A stretch of DNA of 64,000 nucleotides from Lunularia cruciata (Eukaryota > Streptophyta > Marchantiopsida > Lunulariales > Lunulariaceae): NCBI GenBank assembly GCA_948567375.1, contig OX419759.1, positions 7,966,744 to 8,030,743 of the forward strand, read 5' to 3'. Position 1 is the stretch's first letter, and the number at the start of each line of letters is the position of its first letter. The notes beneath the pieces were generated by a model. It saw only the letters and a list, made by a program, of their open reading frames with translations. It was not told the origin of the DNA and made no database searches. A program made the position numbers and the translations under genes. This document shows, in pieces, positions 1 through 10,456 of this stretch.

Positions 1-826
1 CCTTGAAAATGTTCTCAATAATATGATTAGCCCACTCTATCTGACCATTGTTTTGTAGATGGTAGGCCATGGACATGGCCAATTTGGTTTCGAAGAGACC
101 AAAGAGTGTTCTCCAAAACAAACTGGTAAATTGAGTACCCCTATCAATGATGAGCACCTAAGACATGCCATGGTGAGAAAACACAATATCTAAGTATAAT
201 TGAGCTAATTGAGGAGCCATCACATCCTTGGTGGTAGGACATACATGGATCATTTTGCTAAGCCAATCAACAAAGACAACAATGGAGTCAAATCTTGAGG
301 TGGTCTTGGACAATTCACAAATCAGATCCATGCTTACCTATTCCCAACGTTGTGCTGAAGTAGGAAGGGGTTGAAGGAATCTTATGGGAGCTTATTAGAA
401 GCTTTATTCTTTTGGCAAAGGAGGCAACTTCAAATGTTCTCCATCACATTGTTGCTCATCTTGGACCAATAATAATTGCATTTGGTTGCATCTAAGGTTT
501 TGTCCACTCCCACGTGACCAACAATGGTAGAATATGACATTTTGCTAGAATGGTGGTCCTTATGTCCTTGTTATTCAAGATCCATAACCTGCCATGACAT
601 GAGTCTTTGTGTACTATTGATACCTTTGGATGATTGAGTTCCTACAATCTATGGGTCAGTTTTTGTAGTAGCATGCATCCTTGGCCAAAATTCAGGGTTC
701 ATCTTTACCTCTACGTCAGATTGTTTGCCATAGGCATTTGGGTGAATGCATCTACAAGTTATTTCCTACCTTCTACATACATGATTGTCTGTTGAATAGT
801 TGTCTCCACTCTGCCCATCAAATCTA

Positions 827-1315
827 TCAATGGGAGAGACCTTTTTGTGTCTCATGGTAGATTGGAGGCTTGTGATCTATCTCCACTAAAGATGCCTTCT
901 TGCCAAGACAGTGCTTCCAATGCTTGGGTGCTAGGACAATGGTTAACTCTTTTAGTTTGGTGGTATGATAGTTGCATTTTGTTGGTAATATCTTCCGAGA
1001 GAAATATGCAATTGGGTGCAATCTGTCATGCCACTCTTGTTGTAGGATTGCTATTATTGCTACTCTTGATGCATCCATAGCCAACTTGATTGGACATTTT
1101 GGGTCATACCATTTCAAGATTGGTGCATGTAGTAATACATCTCCAATTCTTGAAAGGCCAATTCTTTTGTGGTTCTCCACATCCACTTTTTCTCCTTGCC
1201 GAGCAATGCTATTAGAGGCTATGCCACCTTGGAGAAGTCCTTGAAAAATCAACAATAGAATCCCGTCAACCCCAAGAAGCTCTTGAGTTGAGTCTGATCC
1301 TCTTGAGCACACCAT
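827..1315 (-). pseudogene. RNase H domain of the decayed gypsy element
   Basis: The 162-residue open stretch contains the gypsy RNase H block: an aspartate near MDASRVAI, then LQQEWHDRLHPIAYFSRK and finally VEIDHKPP. In an intact copy this domain degrades the RNA of the RNA-DNA hybrid during reverse transcription. It follows the reverse transcriptase remnant at 1441-1990. No sensible start codon exists, because this is an internal slice of a broken polyprotein. Confidence 0.8.
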
Positions 1316-1440
1316 TTTTGAATAATCTTTATTTTATCTATCAACATTTGGATACCTATTGCACTTACTCTATGCCTTAATTAGTCTACTTCAAACTTGC
1401 CAAACTCACACTTTGAGACTTTGGCATATAGTTGATTATG

Positions 1441-1990
1441 TCATAGAATTTGGAAGACTACTTGCAAATGTTGCTTGTGTTCCATCCTCATCCTATTGTA
1501 GACAAGAATATCATCTAAGAAAATGATAACATATTTACCCAAGTATGGACAAAATATGTCATTCATCAAACTCATGAAGGTGATTGGTGCATTGGTGAGG
1601 CCAAACAACATCACTTGGTACTCAAAGTGACCTACTTGTTTGAAAGGTAGTTTTATGAATATCTTCCTCCCCAATCTAGATTTTGTTAAACTTGCTTTGT
1701 AGATCAAGTTTGGTGAAGTATTTTGCCCCATTGAGTTGATCCAACAAGTTGTCCATACAAGGTAAGGGGTATTTGTTTTTCACTATTTGTTGATTTAGAC
1801 CTCAATAGTCAATGCATAAGTGCATTGTACCATCCTTTTTCCATACAAACAAGGAAAAAGCCCCATATGGTCCATTAGGTTGGATAAATCCCTTCTATGG
1901 CATATCTTTGATTTAAGGCTTATAATCCTCAAGCTCATGAGGTGATAGATGGTATAGGGCCTTACAAGGAGGTGTCTTCCTAGGAATTAT
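1441..1990 (-). pseudogene. Reverse transcriptase domain of the decayed gypsy element
   Basis: The open part at 1441-1731 carries the [12 protein letters not shown] block and the catalytic FLDDILVY motif, both diagnostic of Ty3/gypsy reverse transcriptase. Upstream parts of the fingers and palm are still recognisable in other frames up to about 1990. Several frame changes show that it is dead. Confidence 0.8.
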
Positions 1991-2289
1991 CTCAATTTTG
2001 TGGTCTATTCTCCTTTTTGGTGGTAATCATGCATCAAAAAGACATCTTGGAACTCATAACCACATCTTTCAATTTCTTAGGAACTTGTCCATCAAGTTGT
2101 GCATTATGGACTTCTCTTATTAGACCCATGAACATCTATCTGTATTGCAAATTGCTATTTCTCCTATGACATAGAGAGGTACTTCTTGCTTGCATGCTCT
2201 ATCTTCCACGGGTAAGTTTTCACTACTCTCTTTCTATAGTCAACCATGGGATTGTAGTGCTCCATCCATGGCATGCCTAAGATTATATC

Positions 2290-2541
2290 ATAATGAGCTA
2301 ATTGTATCGCTTGCCACTCAACCGCTTCCTAATATTTTTGTATAGAAAGTACTACCTTTCTAGGTAATGACTCAATCCTCTCTATGTGTCCATTTGGTAA
2401 CTCTACTTCTTTGCTCTCATCTTTCTCTAAATCCATCCCCAATCTCAATGTAACAAAGCGAGACAAGGAATTCTCTATCACTCCAAGATCTATCAGTACT
2501 CTCACCTGATTGCCTTCTAGGAGTGCATTCACAACAATCAA
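2290..2541 (-). pseudogene. Aspartic protease remnant of the decayed gypsy element
   Basis: The 70-residue stretch at 2329-2541 reads VRVLIDLGVIENSLS, the retropepsin active-site neighbourhood. The usual D-S/T-G catalytic triad has become D-L-G, so the serine or threonine is lost. It lies between the gag zinc knuckle and the reverse transcriptase, as expected for a gypsy polyprotein. Confidence 0.65.
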
Positions 2542-2639
2542 TTGTGAGTTTGTCTTTTGGATCTTTGTGCACTTGTCTGCTTCCTCCCCTCACTTTTCCA
2601 CTTCCCAATTGAGCAAGTAAGGCTGTGATGTACATTTAT

Positions 2640-3750
2640 TGGCAATCTTGGTTTTGTGAGGTGATTTCTACATCCTTCTCTTCAATTCATCTCTCCATGT
2701 TGTTCAAAGATCACATGTATGGAGGCCGAGGGCCTCTAAGGAGACAGAAATGATAGTTGATGGATAATGCCCAATATGGCCACAATTGTAACAATGCATT
2801 CTTCTCCTTGAGGTCCTTCTCCTAGTGGAACTCCCTCTCTTTGTTCTTCCACTTGTTTCCGTTCTCCTTGGGGTGGTCATGCTCCTTGGTCTTGAAACCA
2901 AAGGTTGCCCAATTCCATAGGAACTGGTTCACCCACATGTGGTATTTCAGCCTGATAATGTTGAGACATAACTACTCCTTCACCTCTTCCTAGTGCCCTA
3001 GCTATTCTTTGAGTGCAGGCAATGGCCTCAAATACAATACAAGGACTTTGTACAATGACTTCTTAGAAAATTTGCTCCTTCAACCCTCATTTGAAATTAT
3101 CTTGTGCCTATGTTGGGCTCATGTTGGTTATTGCAATTTGTAGATCAAGAAACGCCTCCATGTACTCTTGTATGTTGTTTTTCTCTCTCAATCTCCAAAA
3201 GTCAAGTTTGGGTCGTCTGCACAGAGTCCACAAACTAGAAATTCTTCAATAATCCTTCTTGCATTGTTATCCATGTGACCTCTCTTCCTTCTACCAACCT
3301 TGATCATTCCCAAGCATCATACCATGTGAGGGCTTTATTGATCAATTACCCACATGCAAACATGCATGCAGACTACACAATGATCTTTGTTGAGAGCAAT
3401 GTGAAGTATCAATTTATCCTTGCAATCCAATTCTCCACTTCTCCCATAGAATGTTGCTCTTTATAGGGCTCAATATTGCAAGTCTTCTTCATTCGTAGCA
3501 TAAATGTGGCTTCATTGTTGACCAGATTTGGTACCATTGGCATGGGTACCTCTCCAAGAGCTTTAATTAAAAGTATCAAGTTTTGTGATGATTCTCCCTC
3601 CTGCATTGCTTGGTTATTTTTGAAAGTCTATAATTGACTTCGTAATGGATCCATGGTCATCTTGATCTCTCAAAACTTGTTCAACATTCCTTGCATCAAC
3701 TCTTGTAATTACGGATCCATGGTTCCTACAAACACTCAATCTCTACTTCC
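2640..3750 (-). pseudogene. Gag and nucleocapsid remnant of the decayed gypsy element
   Basis: The stretch at 2704-2901 is rich in arginine and serine and contains CYNCGHIGHY, the first three ligands of a CCHC zinc knuckle. The final cysteine is missing. Upstream, 3000-3700 holds gag-like fragments in changing frames, including one at 3409-3606. Identification rests on the knuckle and on position between leader and protease. Confidence 0.6.
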
Positions 3751-4304
3751 GACTTCAATATAGAGTTAATATGGACACTCAAGAGGGTGTGCCAACTATT
3801 AGGACTACCATTGGAACATCAAAGGATATCACTTGTTGATAGTATTCCTCACCAAAATTTTTGACTATGAAATCCTTAAACATTACTTGCAATCTAAAGC
3901 CGTAAGAAATATTTACTTGAGTGTTGAAAGGGAGAGGATTTGGGTCATTCAAATCCATCATAATAGAATGTAGACTATCAAATCCCACTTTGTATTGTAA
4001 ATCACTACAAGAAGAATCACCAAGTTTAGTGAATTCATCATTATGTCCATGAACTCCGCTCCAAAATGATAAACAAGATATACTCTCAATTGCTCTTGCT
4101 AGATGTACATAACTTTGATGTGAAATGGATTCATGAATAGAAAGTGGGGTGCAAGAAATTGTCCACCAAGAGCCCCCATCTCCTCCTTTCTCTAAAACAC
4201 TCCTAACCTATCAATTGCATTGTGGTTCTCCTTCAAAATCACTCAATCTTAAGAACCCATCTTCTTCTAAGAAGAGTGATCCAATCTCTTGGATTGAAAC
4301 ACTT
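3750..4304 (-). other. Leader region of the decayed gypsy element
   Basis: About 550 bases lie between the presumed gag start and the primer-binding site. Short open stretches, for example 3779-3988, show no recognisable domain. I treat it as the untranslated leader or the extreme amino end of gag. Confidence 0.4.
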
Positions 4305-4316
4305 GCTTTGATACCA
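4305..4316 (-). other. Primer-binding site, initiator Met-tRNA type
   Basis: On the minus strand this reads TGGTATCAAAGC. It differs by one base from TGGTATCAGAGC, the complement of the 3' end of plant initiator Met-tRNA. It fixes the element's orientation and puts its 5' LTR just to the right. Confidence 0.7.
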
Positions 4317-4317
4317 T

Positions 4318-4760
4318 TATAATATTTTGAGGATAGAGAAAGACAATAGAGAAAACATGAATTCCACACTCAAACTCCGATGTCCCAAAAGAGCACCTTC
4401 TCTTTACAAAAGAAGATCTTCTCCAAGGAAGCTCCACCAGAGGATTAGGTACATGGGTAGGTGATATGTCAATGAGCTCTACACTTAGATTACTTGCTTG
4501 GATGACATGTTGGTCTTGGTCTTATCAGGTTGGTCAAACATGCATTGACAAAAAGAATCTTTTAGGGAATCTTCTTGTAGGAATCTCAAAATGATGTGGG
4601 TGAGTTACCATTGGAAAGCTCTCGACAAGAAAATTTTGGGGGGAGGGAAGGCCAACCTTTACTCTGTTTTGGGAGGGGGGAAATGTGTACATTTTTTAGA
4701 CCTAATTCATCTATTTAGACCTCCAAAATTACCTCTTAAAGTTTTTAGGTCTATTTTGGC
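4318..4760 (-). repeat. Probable 5' LTR of the decayed gypsy element, right end not resolved
   Basis: By position beside the primer-binding site, the sequence from about 4318 should be the LTR. It starts TATAATATTT on the plus strand, possibly a mutated TGTAATATTT. No second copy is in the window, so the other boundary is a guess. Confidence 0.35.
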
Positions 4761-4769
4761 TTTTGCATG

Positions 4770-5045
4770 AATAGTAGAAGTGTTATTTTGGTGATACCTC
4801 TATCTGATCCACTTTTTTATCATGTGTAACATCATTTTAGATGTTACCACCCCAAGTTTCACCTCTAGATCATATGCCTAGCTATTGATTCTAAAGTTTC
4901 CATGTTTTGGTTTGTGGCCTATTAGTAGAAGTACTCTTTTGGTGATACTTCTACTTGGTCTATTGAGTCAACCATATATAATATCCTTCTAGATATTCTT
5001 AAACCAAATTTCATCTCTAGATCATATTTCTACCTATTGGTATTA
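4770..5045. repeat. Diverged two-copy tandem repeat, period about 151 bp
   Basis: The block starting AGTAGAAG at 4773, followed by TTTTGGTGATAC and then CTCTAGATCATAT, recurs from 4924 in the same order with about 20-25 percent change. It lies between the old gypsy LTR and the fragment of the second gypsy family at about 5050-5105. Function unknown. Confidence 0.6.
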
Positions 5046-5049
5046 CACA

Positions 5050-5105
5050 AATCCATTAAATGCCCATAGTTGTGTAGCATGTTTTGAAGTAGGCCATATG
5101 GTAAT
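5050..5105 (-). mobile_element. Left fragment of the older related chromovirus, split by the young insertion
   Basis: This short piece aligns to 7612-7670 of the young element, the region between reverse transcriptase and RNase H. It is the left shoulder of the insertion site. The same element continues without loss from 10749, after the duplicated GTAAT. To the left of about 5050 the homology stops. Confidence 0.7.
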
Positions 5106-5528
5106 TGTAAAAGACCGAAACCGAGGAGAGAAATAGGAGAATGGAAATTCACATTGGGACACTTGAATGAGGGAAAACTCCGAATGCCTAGCATGAGCTT
5201 CGGCCTTGGTATTTATAGGTATCATACAAGTCCCTTGAAGCTTCTCAAGAAGCTTCCTTGAGCCACTTTCTTGGAGTGCAAGCCAAGTTAACTAGGAAGC
5301 TTCTCAAGAAGCTTCCTTCTAGAAGCCGCCTACTTGGCGTGCAAGCTAAGCTAGTTAGAAGCTTCTAGAAGCTTCCTTCTAGAAGCTACCTGCTTAGGGC
5401 GCAAGTTAACTAGTTAGGAAGCTTCCTAAGAAGCTTCTTAGATGCTTCTAGAATATTCTAGGCTATTTTGTCTTATTCTCTACTTCGTAAGCTCAACTAA
5501 CTTCGTCACTAAACTCCATATTGTTACA
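5106..5528 (-). repeat. 3' LTR of the young chromovirus
   Basis: This 423-bp LTR matches 10326-10748 except at two sites (A/G near 5266, C/T near 5390). It contains the same eight GAAGCTTC palindromes. The pol reading frame runs about 36 nt into it, stopping at 5493, so the polypurine tract and the LTR edge are coding. Confidence 0.95.
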
Positions 5529-5541
5529 TATTCCCCCGCCG
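5529..5541 (-). other. Polypurine tract of the young chromovirus
   Basis: Immediately upstream of the 3' LTR on the minus strand lies GCGGCGGGGGAATA, a purine-rich run of the kind that primes plus-strand DNA synthesis. The only interruption is one C. Confidence 0.7.
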
Positions 5542-8510
5542 CTAGTTGGTGACGTCCTCGTTGCCAGTGAAGCTTCGAATTCCTTGATGGCCATCTGTGC
5601 ATTCTGGAGGTGAGAAAGAGGTTCCCATGTAGCATCATGAAGGGGATACCCTTTCCAAAGGACCTTGTACTCCGTATGTTGGTGACGGCCTCGTTGAATA
5701 TGGCGACGCGCAAGGATATGGTCAACTTCATACTCCTCATGATCATTGATAGGGACAGGAAGAGGGGGAAGTTGGACTCGAGAGGAAAAGGAAGAAGGGT
5801 TAGGAACAAAGGGTTTCAACTTGGAAATATGAAAGACAGGATGGATACGTATGTGACAAGGTAAGGCAAGACGATAAGCAACATGAGAGATAATGTGGGT
5901 GATATCAAAGGGTCCTATCCAATTAGGAGCAAGTTTACGAACTTGGGTATCAAGTGGGAGAGGGAGGTTACTAGAGGATAGCATGACTTTATCACCAACT
6001 TCAAAGGTGAGATCACGACGATGATGGTCTGCATATTGTTTTTGGCGATTCTGAGCAACAAGGAGGTGAGATTTGGCTTGTTGGAGAGATTGGGATATAG
6101 TGGTCAAGAATGTAGAAGTATGAGGAACCTGAGAGGGAGGGGGAGCAAGAAGAGAATCTGGAACAAGCGGATCTTGGCCAAAATTGAGAAAGAAGGGAGA
6201 AAATCCAGTGCTTGCCTGTTTGGAATTGTTGTAGGCAAATTCTACAGCTGCAAGACATTCATCCCAGTTGGTATGGTGGACATTGACAAAGGCCCGCAAC
6301 ATATCCTCCAATGTTCGATTGGCGCGTTCGGTTTGTCCATCAGTTTGAGGATGATAGGCCGTGGACAAAGCAAGCTTGGTGCCGAGTATCTGGAAGAGTG
6401 CTTGCCAAAACTTCCCGGTAAATCAAGGATCACGGTCGGAGATGAGTACACATGGCATCCCATGATGCTTGAAGACATTGTCGAAGTAGATTTGTGCTAA
6501 GGTTGGAGCATCCACGGTATCACAGGTTGGTGCCAAGTGGATTTGCTTACTAAGCTTATCCACAAACACCACAATTGGCGTGTGTCCTTGTTTTGTCTTT
6601 GGCAAGGATGTGATGAGATCCAAGCTCACATGCTCCCCACGAGCGGATGGAATGGCGAGTGGTTGAAGGAGTCCACTCGGCTTCTGGTTGCTGGCCTTGT
6701 TCCATTGGCAACTCTCACATGATCGGACAAAGTCTCGAACATCTCGTGTCATGTTGGGCCACCACCATTGGCGTTGGAGGGTGCCCAAGGTCTTGTCCAC
6801 TCCCATGTGACCAGCTATTGGTAAATCATGGGCTTCTTGAAGGCGCACAAGTCGAAGATCACCTTTGGTTGGAACATAGATCTGGTCTGCATGGAATAAA
6901 AGGCCTTCCTTGAAGGAGAAGGTGTTGTACTCCTTGTCGGGTGCTGTTAGACGACCGTGTACCATTTGGAAGAAGGGATCTTGCTGTAGGGCTAACCGAA
7001 ACTCGTTATGAATCTTGGGATCAATTGACACCGTTGTAATTGCTGCCGTGATGAGAGGAAGAGACTTCAAATCAGGTCGTCGTGATAGAGCATCAGGGAT
7101 GACATGGAACCGACCTGGTTTGTACTCAAGTTTGATGTCGAACAATTGGAGTTGCTCTTCCCATCGATGATGTCGACTCTTCATGTGCTCTAGGTGTAAG
7201 GTCTGCAACAATGGCTTGTGATCAGTTCGCATGATCACTTGTTTCCCCAAGAGATAATGCCTCCATACCTTGGTGGCATATACCATTGCAAGTTGTTCCC
7301 GATCCCGAGCAAAGTAATTTCTTTCCGCTGTATTTAGTCGGCGAGACACAAAGGCAATTGGATGTAGTCCATCTGGAAATTCTTGTTGCAACACAGCTCC
7401 AATTGCAAAGTTAGAAGCATCAAAATCAACCACACAAGGTAGTTGAGGATCATATGGTTGAAGAATAGGTCTTGAAGACACCATATGCTTTAACTTCTGG
7501 AATGCTTCTTCATGCTTGGTGGTCCACTGGAAGCTCGAGTTCTTTCCCAAGAGGTCAGTCAATGGTGCAGCCACGTGAGCATAATAGTGGATGAACCGTC
7601 GATAAAAACTGGCCAATCCATTGAATGCTCGTACTTCTGTAGCATCCTTTGGGGTAGGCCAATCAGTAATGGCCTTGATCTTCTCTTCTTCCATCTTGAT
7701 CCCCTCTGATGAGATCTTATGACCCAAGAAGGTAACCTCCTTCTGCCAAAAAGCACACTTTGACTTCTTGCAGTAAAATTTCCACCGTCGTAGTCGTCTT
7801 AGGACTTCTCGCACATGATTCACATGTTCTGCCTCTGTCCTACTATAGATTAAGATATCATCTAAGAACACCACCACGGACCGATCTAATAGTCCCTCCA
7901 ACACTCGATGCATCTGATCCATGAAGACTGCTGGAGCATTAGTGAGTCCAAAAGGTAGAACTCTCCACTCAAAATGTCCATACCTTGTGCGAAAAGCAGT
8001 CTTTTGCACGTCCTCTCCTTCAATAGGAATTTGCCAATAGCCGCTACGAAGATCCAGCTTGGAAAAGTAGCGTGCTCCACTTAGTTGATCAAGCAGGTCA
8101 TCAATCCGAGGCAAGGGATATGCATTCTTCACGGTTTGCTTATTGAGCCCACGGTAATCAATACAGAAACGAAGTCCTCCATCCTTCTTTGGAACAAATA
8201 GTACCGGTGCTCCCCACGGAGAGGTACTATGTCGTATGAAATCCTTCTCCAACAACTCTGTAAGTGTTGTTCGCAACTCCTCCAACTCCTTTGGTGAGAG
8301 CCAATAGATTGGTCTACTCACTGGAGTACTCCCTGGCAATAACTCAATCTTGAAGGGCATACCTCGATCAGAGGGTAATCCCTTTGGCAGATCATCCGGA
8401 AACACATCTGCAAACTCCTGAACTATCCGATCAACCATTGCTTGATGCGGCACTTGGCCCTCCTCAAATTGTTCTTGTGCAATCGGCTTGATCCACACCG
8501 CAAATACAGA

Positions 8511-8690
8511 CTTATCGTCCTCCAAAGCTTGCTCTATGGCTGCTTCATTCACAAACTTCCCTTCTAGGGACTCATCTCTCTTCCAAGCTTGCTCCATGGT
8601 TGCCTTCCTGGCAAACTTCCCATCTTGGGACTCATCTCCCTTCCAGATTCGCTCTATGGCTACCTTCTCAACAAACTTCCCATCTTGGGA
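8511..8690 (-). repeat. Three 60-bp tandem repeats coding a charged linker in pol
   Basis: Residues 147-206, between protease and reverse transcriptase, are three successive 20-residue units starting SQDGKF, SQDGKF and SLEGKF. Each ends in an acidic-basic stretch. The older family member at 11580-11720 has only two units, so copy number changes within the family. Confidence 0.85.
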
Positions 8691-9097
8691 CTGACTATTC
8701 TTAGGTGTCTTACTCAGAGGTGCCAGACAACCTAATCGGAAATTCCTACCTTGGTGTTGTACTTGAATTTGGTGTCGGGTCCAATCAAATTGAACCTTAT
8801 GACATTCAAGCCAAGGTAGACCTAGAATGATATCATAATGTAGAGGTGCCACTACGAACCTCATACACTCCAAATACTCCTTCCCAATCTTGAAGGTAAT
8901 AGGATGCAAGGTGCGGAATGCAGAACCCTTTCTACCATTCGCCATCATCAAACTACTTCCAATCACTGGCCTAATAGGAATACCCAATTCCTTTGACACT
9001 TGCATAGACATGCAATTCTCTGAACTTCCAGAATCAACCAAAATTCTACAACCCCGATAAGATATCATACCTTGCAAGTGAAGCAAACTTGCATAGG

Positions 9098-9176
9098 TCG
9101 AGCCTTCAATCCCATTGGAACTAATCAAGCTCCCAGTAGGCGGCTCGAAATCTCCTACTGGGATTCCTCGTTTCCC
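9098..9176 (-). promoter_or_regulatory. Gag-pol -1 frameshift signal: slippery heptamer plus predicted pseudoknot
   Basis: Reading on the minus strand:
- heptamer GGGAAAC at 9176-9170, split G GGA AAC in the gag frame;
- 6-nt spacer;
- stem 1 of ten perfect pairs (TCCCAGTAGG 9163-9154 with CCTACTGGGA 9140-9131);
- stem 2 of seven perfect pairs (TCGAGCC 9148-9142, in the stem-1 loop, with GGCTCGA 9104-9098).
The gag stop TAG (9157-9155) lies inside stem 1. The pol frame is exactly -1 to gag and is open from just upstream of the heptamer. This is the architecture known for retroviral -1 frameshifting. That it works in this plant is inference. Confidence 0.9.
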
Positions 9177-10054
9177 GGATCATTCCGCTCCACAACCTCC
9201 ACTTGGGCAACTTGTCGAGGTTGTCTATTCTTGAGTGGACATTCAGCAATGCAATGCCCCAACTGGCGACAATAAAAGCAACCTCCATTTTGTCGTAATC
9301 TTTCTCTATCTGCTGTGCCAAGTGGTCTTCGCTGGATAGCATCAATCTCCATTGGTACCGGTTCTTCCACTCGTGGTACGGGTAGGTTTTGTGTAGGTCA
9401 AGGTCGAGACCAAGTTGTTGCAACTAAGGAATCAAAACGCTCAGCCAATTGCATGGCTTCTTCTACGTTATGTGGCTCTCGCATGGTCACCTCCAATCTG
9501 GTTCGTGACTTCAATCCTCGCACAAATCGATCCAGAACTTCACCTTCTTGGATATCTGGAATTTGCATGATGATATTCTGAAATTGTGTGATGTAGCTTC
9601 TCACCGAACCAATCTGCCTCAACTCCGCCAATTTATCTCGTGCAGCTCGGGTGGCATTTATAGTCTGAAATCGACCAAGTATTGCATCCTTGAATTCTTC
9701 CCATGTCAAAATTGGTGTAACAATTTGTCGTTCAGCTCTTTCTACTCGGAATCGCCACCAAAGTTTTGCCACGCCATCCAACTGGCTAGAAGCCAAGAGA
9801 ATTTGTTTCCGCTCGTCTTGAAGATTGGTGGCTTCAAAGTAACGTTCACAGTCAAACACAAAATTCTCCACTGTGCCTGGAACATTCTTGCCTTCAAACA
9901 CCTTGGGTTTCGGAAATCGAATGCGATCTTCTCCATCTCGAACTGGCGCTCTGTCTATCTGTTCTCGTCGTTGCTGGTCTCGTTCATCCAACAATCGAGT
10001 AAGATGCTCGATTTGTTGTTGCATTGCAAGGATAACATCCGGTATTGCGGCCAT
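9155..10054 (-). pseudogene. Gag polyprotein of the young chromovirus, with an internal in-frame TGA
   Basis: The frame opens with ATG at 10054. It has an amino-terminal coiled-coil-like stretch (LTRLLDERDQQRR), then the capsid-type retrotransposon gag domain (about residues 50-200, with the LWWRF and FVRGLKSR blocks). A TGA lies at 9400-9398 (codon 219). The same frame continues to a perfect CCHC zinc knuckle, CFYCRQLGHCIAEC, and ends at TAG 9157-9155. Without the TGA the product would be 299 residues. The same TGA exists in the older relative near 12383, so it may be a family feature (readthrough, or a short capsid-only Gag) and not a fresh lesion. Confidence 0.88.
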
Positions 10055-10312
10055 TGCTACTACCCTAATCCACTACCCTCAATGTATCTAGTTGATTAAC
10101 ACATAGATACAACACGTCCACCGTTCTCCATAAGTCACAACTGGAAGTATCAAGGGTTCCTCTGACACGGTGATCATATGTAGAAAATCCTGCCCAAAGC
10201 GTGAGGTGATGAACTGTGTGAAACGATGCTTTGGTAATATCTGGACATGAGAGTCCCAATGGTTTGGCGGAAGTGGATTTGGTGGTCCATAAATTCCATC
10301 CATCCCATTCCT

Positions 10313-10324
10313 GCTCTGATACCA
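10313..10324 (-). other. Primer-binding site of the young chromovirus, initiator Met-tRNA
   Basis: The minus strand reads TGGTATCAGAGC, the exact complement of the 3' end of plant initiator Met-tRNA. It starts one base inside the 5' LTR end at 10326. Confidence 0.92.
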
Positions 10325-10429
10325 ATGTAAAAGACCGAAACCGAGGAGAGAAATAGGAGAATGGAAATTCACATTGGGACACTTGAATGAGGGAAAACTC
10401 CGAATGCCTAGCATGAGCTTCGGCCTTGG

Positions 10430-10437
10430 TATTTATA
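10430..10437 (-). promoter_or_regulatory. TATA box of the 5' LTR
   Basis: TATAAATA on the minus strand, inside CTATAAATACC. It lies downstream of the heat-shock-element array and about 105 bp from the LTR end, a normal place for retrotransposon transcription to start. Confidence 0.75.
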
Positions 10438-10456
10438 GGTATCATACAAGTCCCTT

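Larger units (their letters stand above)
1..4316 (-). mobile_element. Decayed Ty3/gypsy retrotransposon, internal region, cut by the left window edge
   Basis: Read on the minus strand from right to left, the order is primer-binding site (4305-4316), leader, gag with a zinc-knuckle remnant, protease, reverse transcriptase, RNase H and integrase. That is the Ty3/gypsy order. The last visible part (1-60) is the integrase stretch around the catalytic glutamate, degraded to QNNGQIEWAN. Every domain is broken by stops and frameshifts, so this is a fossil. Its 3' LTR lies outside the window. It is a different family from the young element at 5106-10748: its leader, gag and LTR do not match. Confidence 0.85.
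5493..9176 (-). pseudogene. Pol polyprotein of the young chromovirus (PR-RT-RH-IN-chromodomain), one in-frame TGA
   Basis: The frame enters by -1 shift at 9176-9170 and runs to 5493, about 1,227 codons. Numbering residues from the leucine codon at 9128, the domains are:
- protease VDSG at 31-34;
- reverse transcriptase about 260-440, with LPFGLTNAP and catalytic FLDD at 421-424;
- RNase H from about 565 (DFDAS);
- integrase with an HHCC zinc site, SLDLI and SDRDP;
- the QTDGQTE block;
- a chromodomain in the last quarter (YEVDHIL, VLWKGYP, TWEP).
A TGA at 6425-6423 follows SDRDP, exactly where family members have arginine, so a CGA to TGA transition is likely. The frame is open on both sides of it. 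The chromodomain suggests chromatin-guided integration, as known for chromoviruses. Confidence 0.93.

Noticed and set aside
847-1244. Plus-strand frames over the RNase H remnant
   Set aside because: Shadows of the minus-strand gypsy coding sequence.
5237-5459. GAAGCTTC array read as an ordinary minisatellite
   Set aside because: The spacing is irregular, but the GAA/TTC units are in perfect 5-bp phase at two places and the array sits just upstream of TATA in U3, so a heat-shock-element array explains it better. A repeat origin is still possible.
5610-5864. Plus-strand open frames opposite the young pol gene (also 6021-6500, 9548-10099, 8488-8694)
   Set aside because: They are antisense shadows of the well-supported gag and pol frames, with no domains of their own.
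9121-9423. Third-frame 100-codon ORF overlapping the gag/pol junction
   Set aside because: Its product has no zinc knuckle or protease pattern. The gag frame and the -1 pol frame account for all domains.
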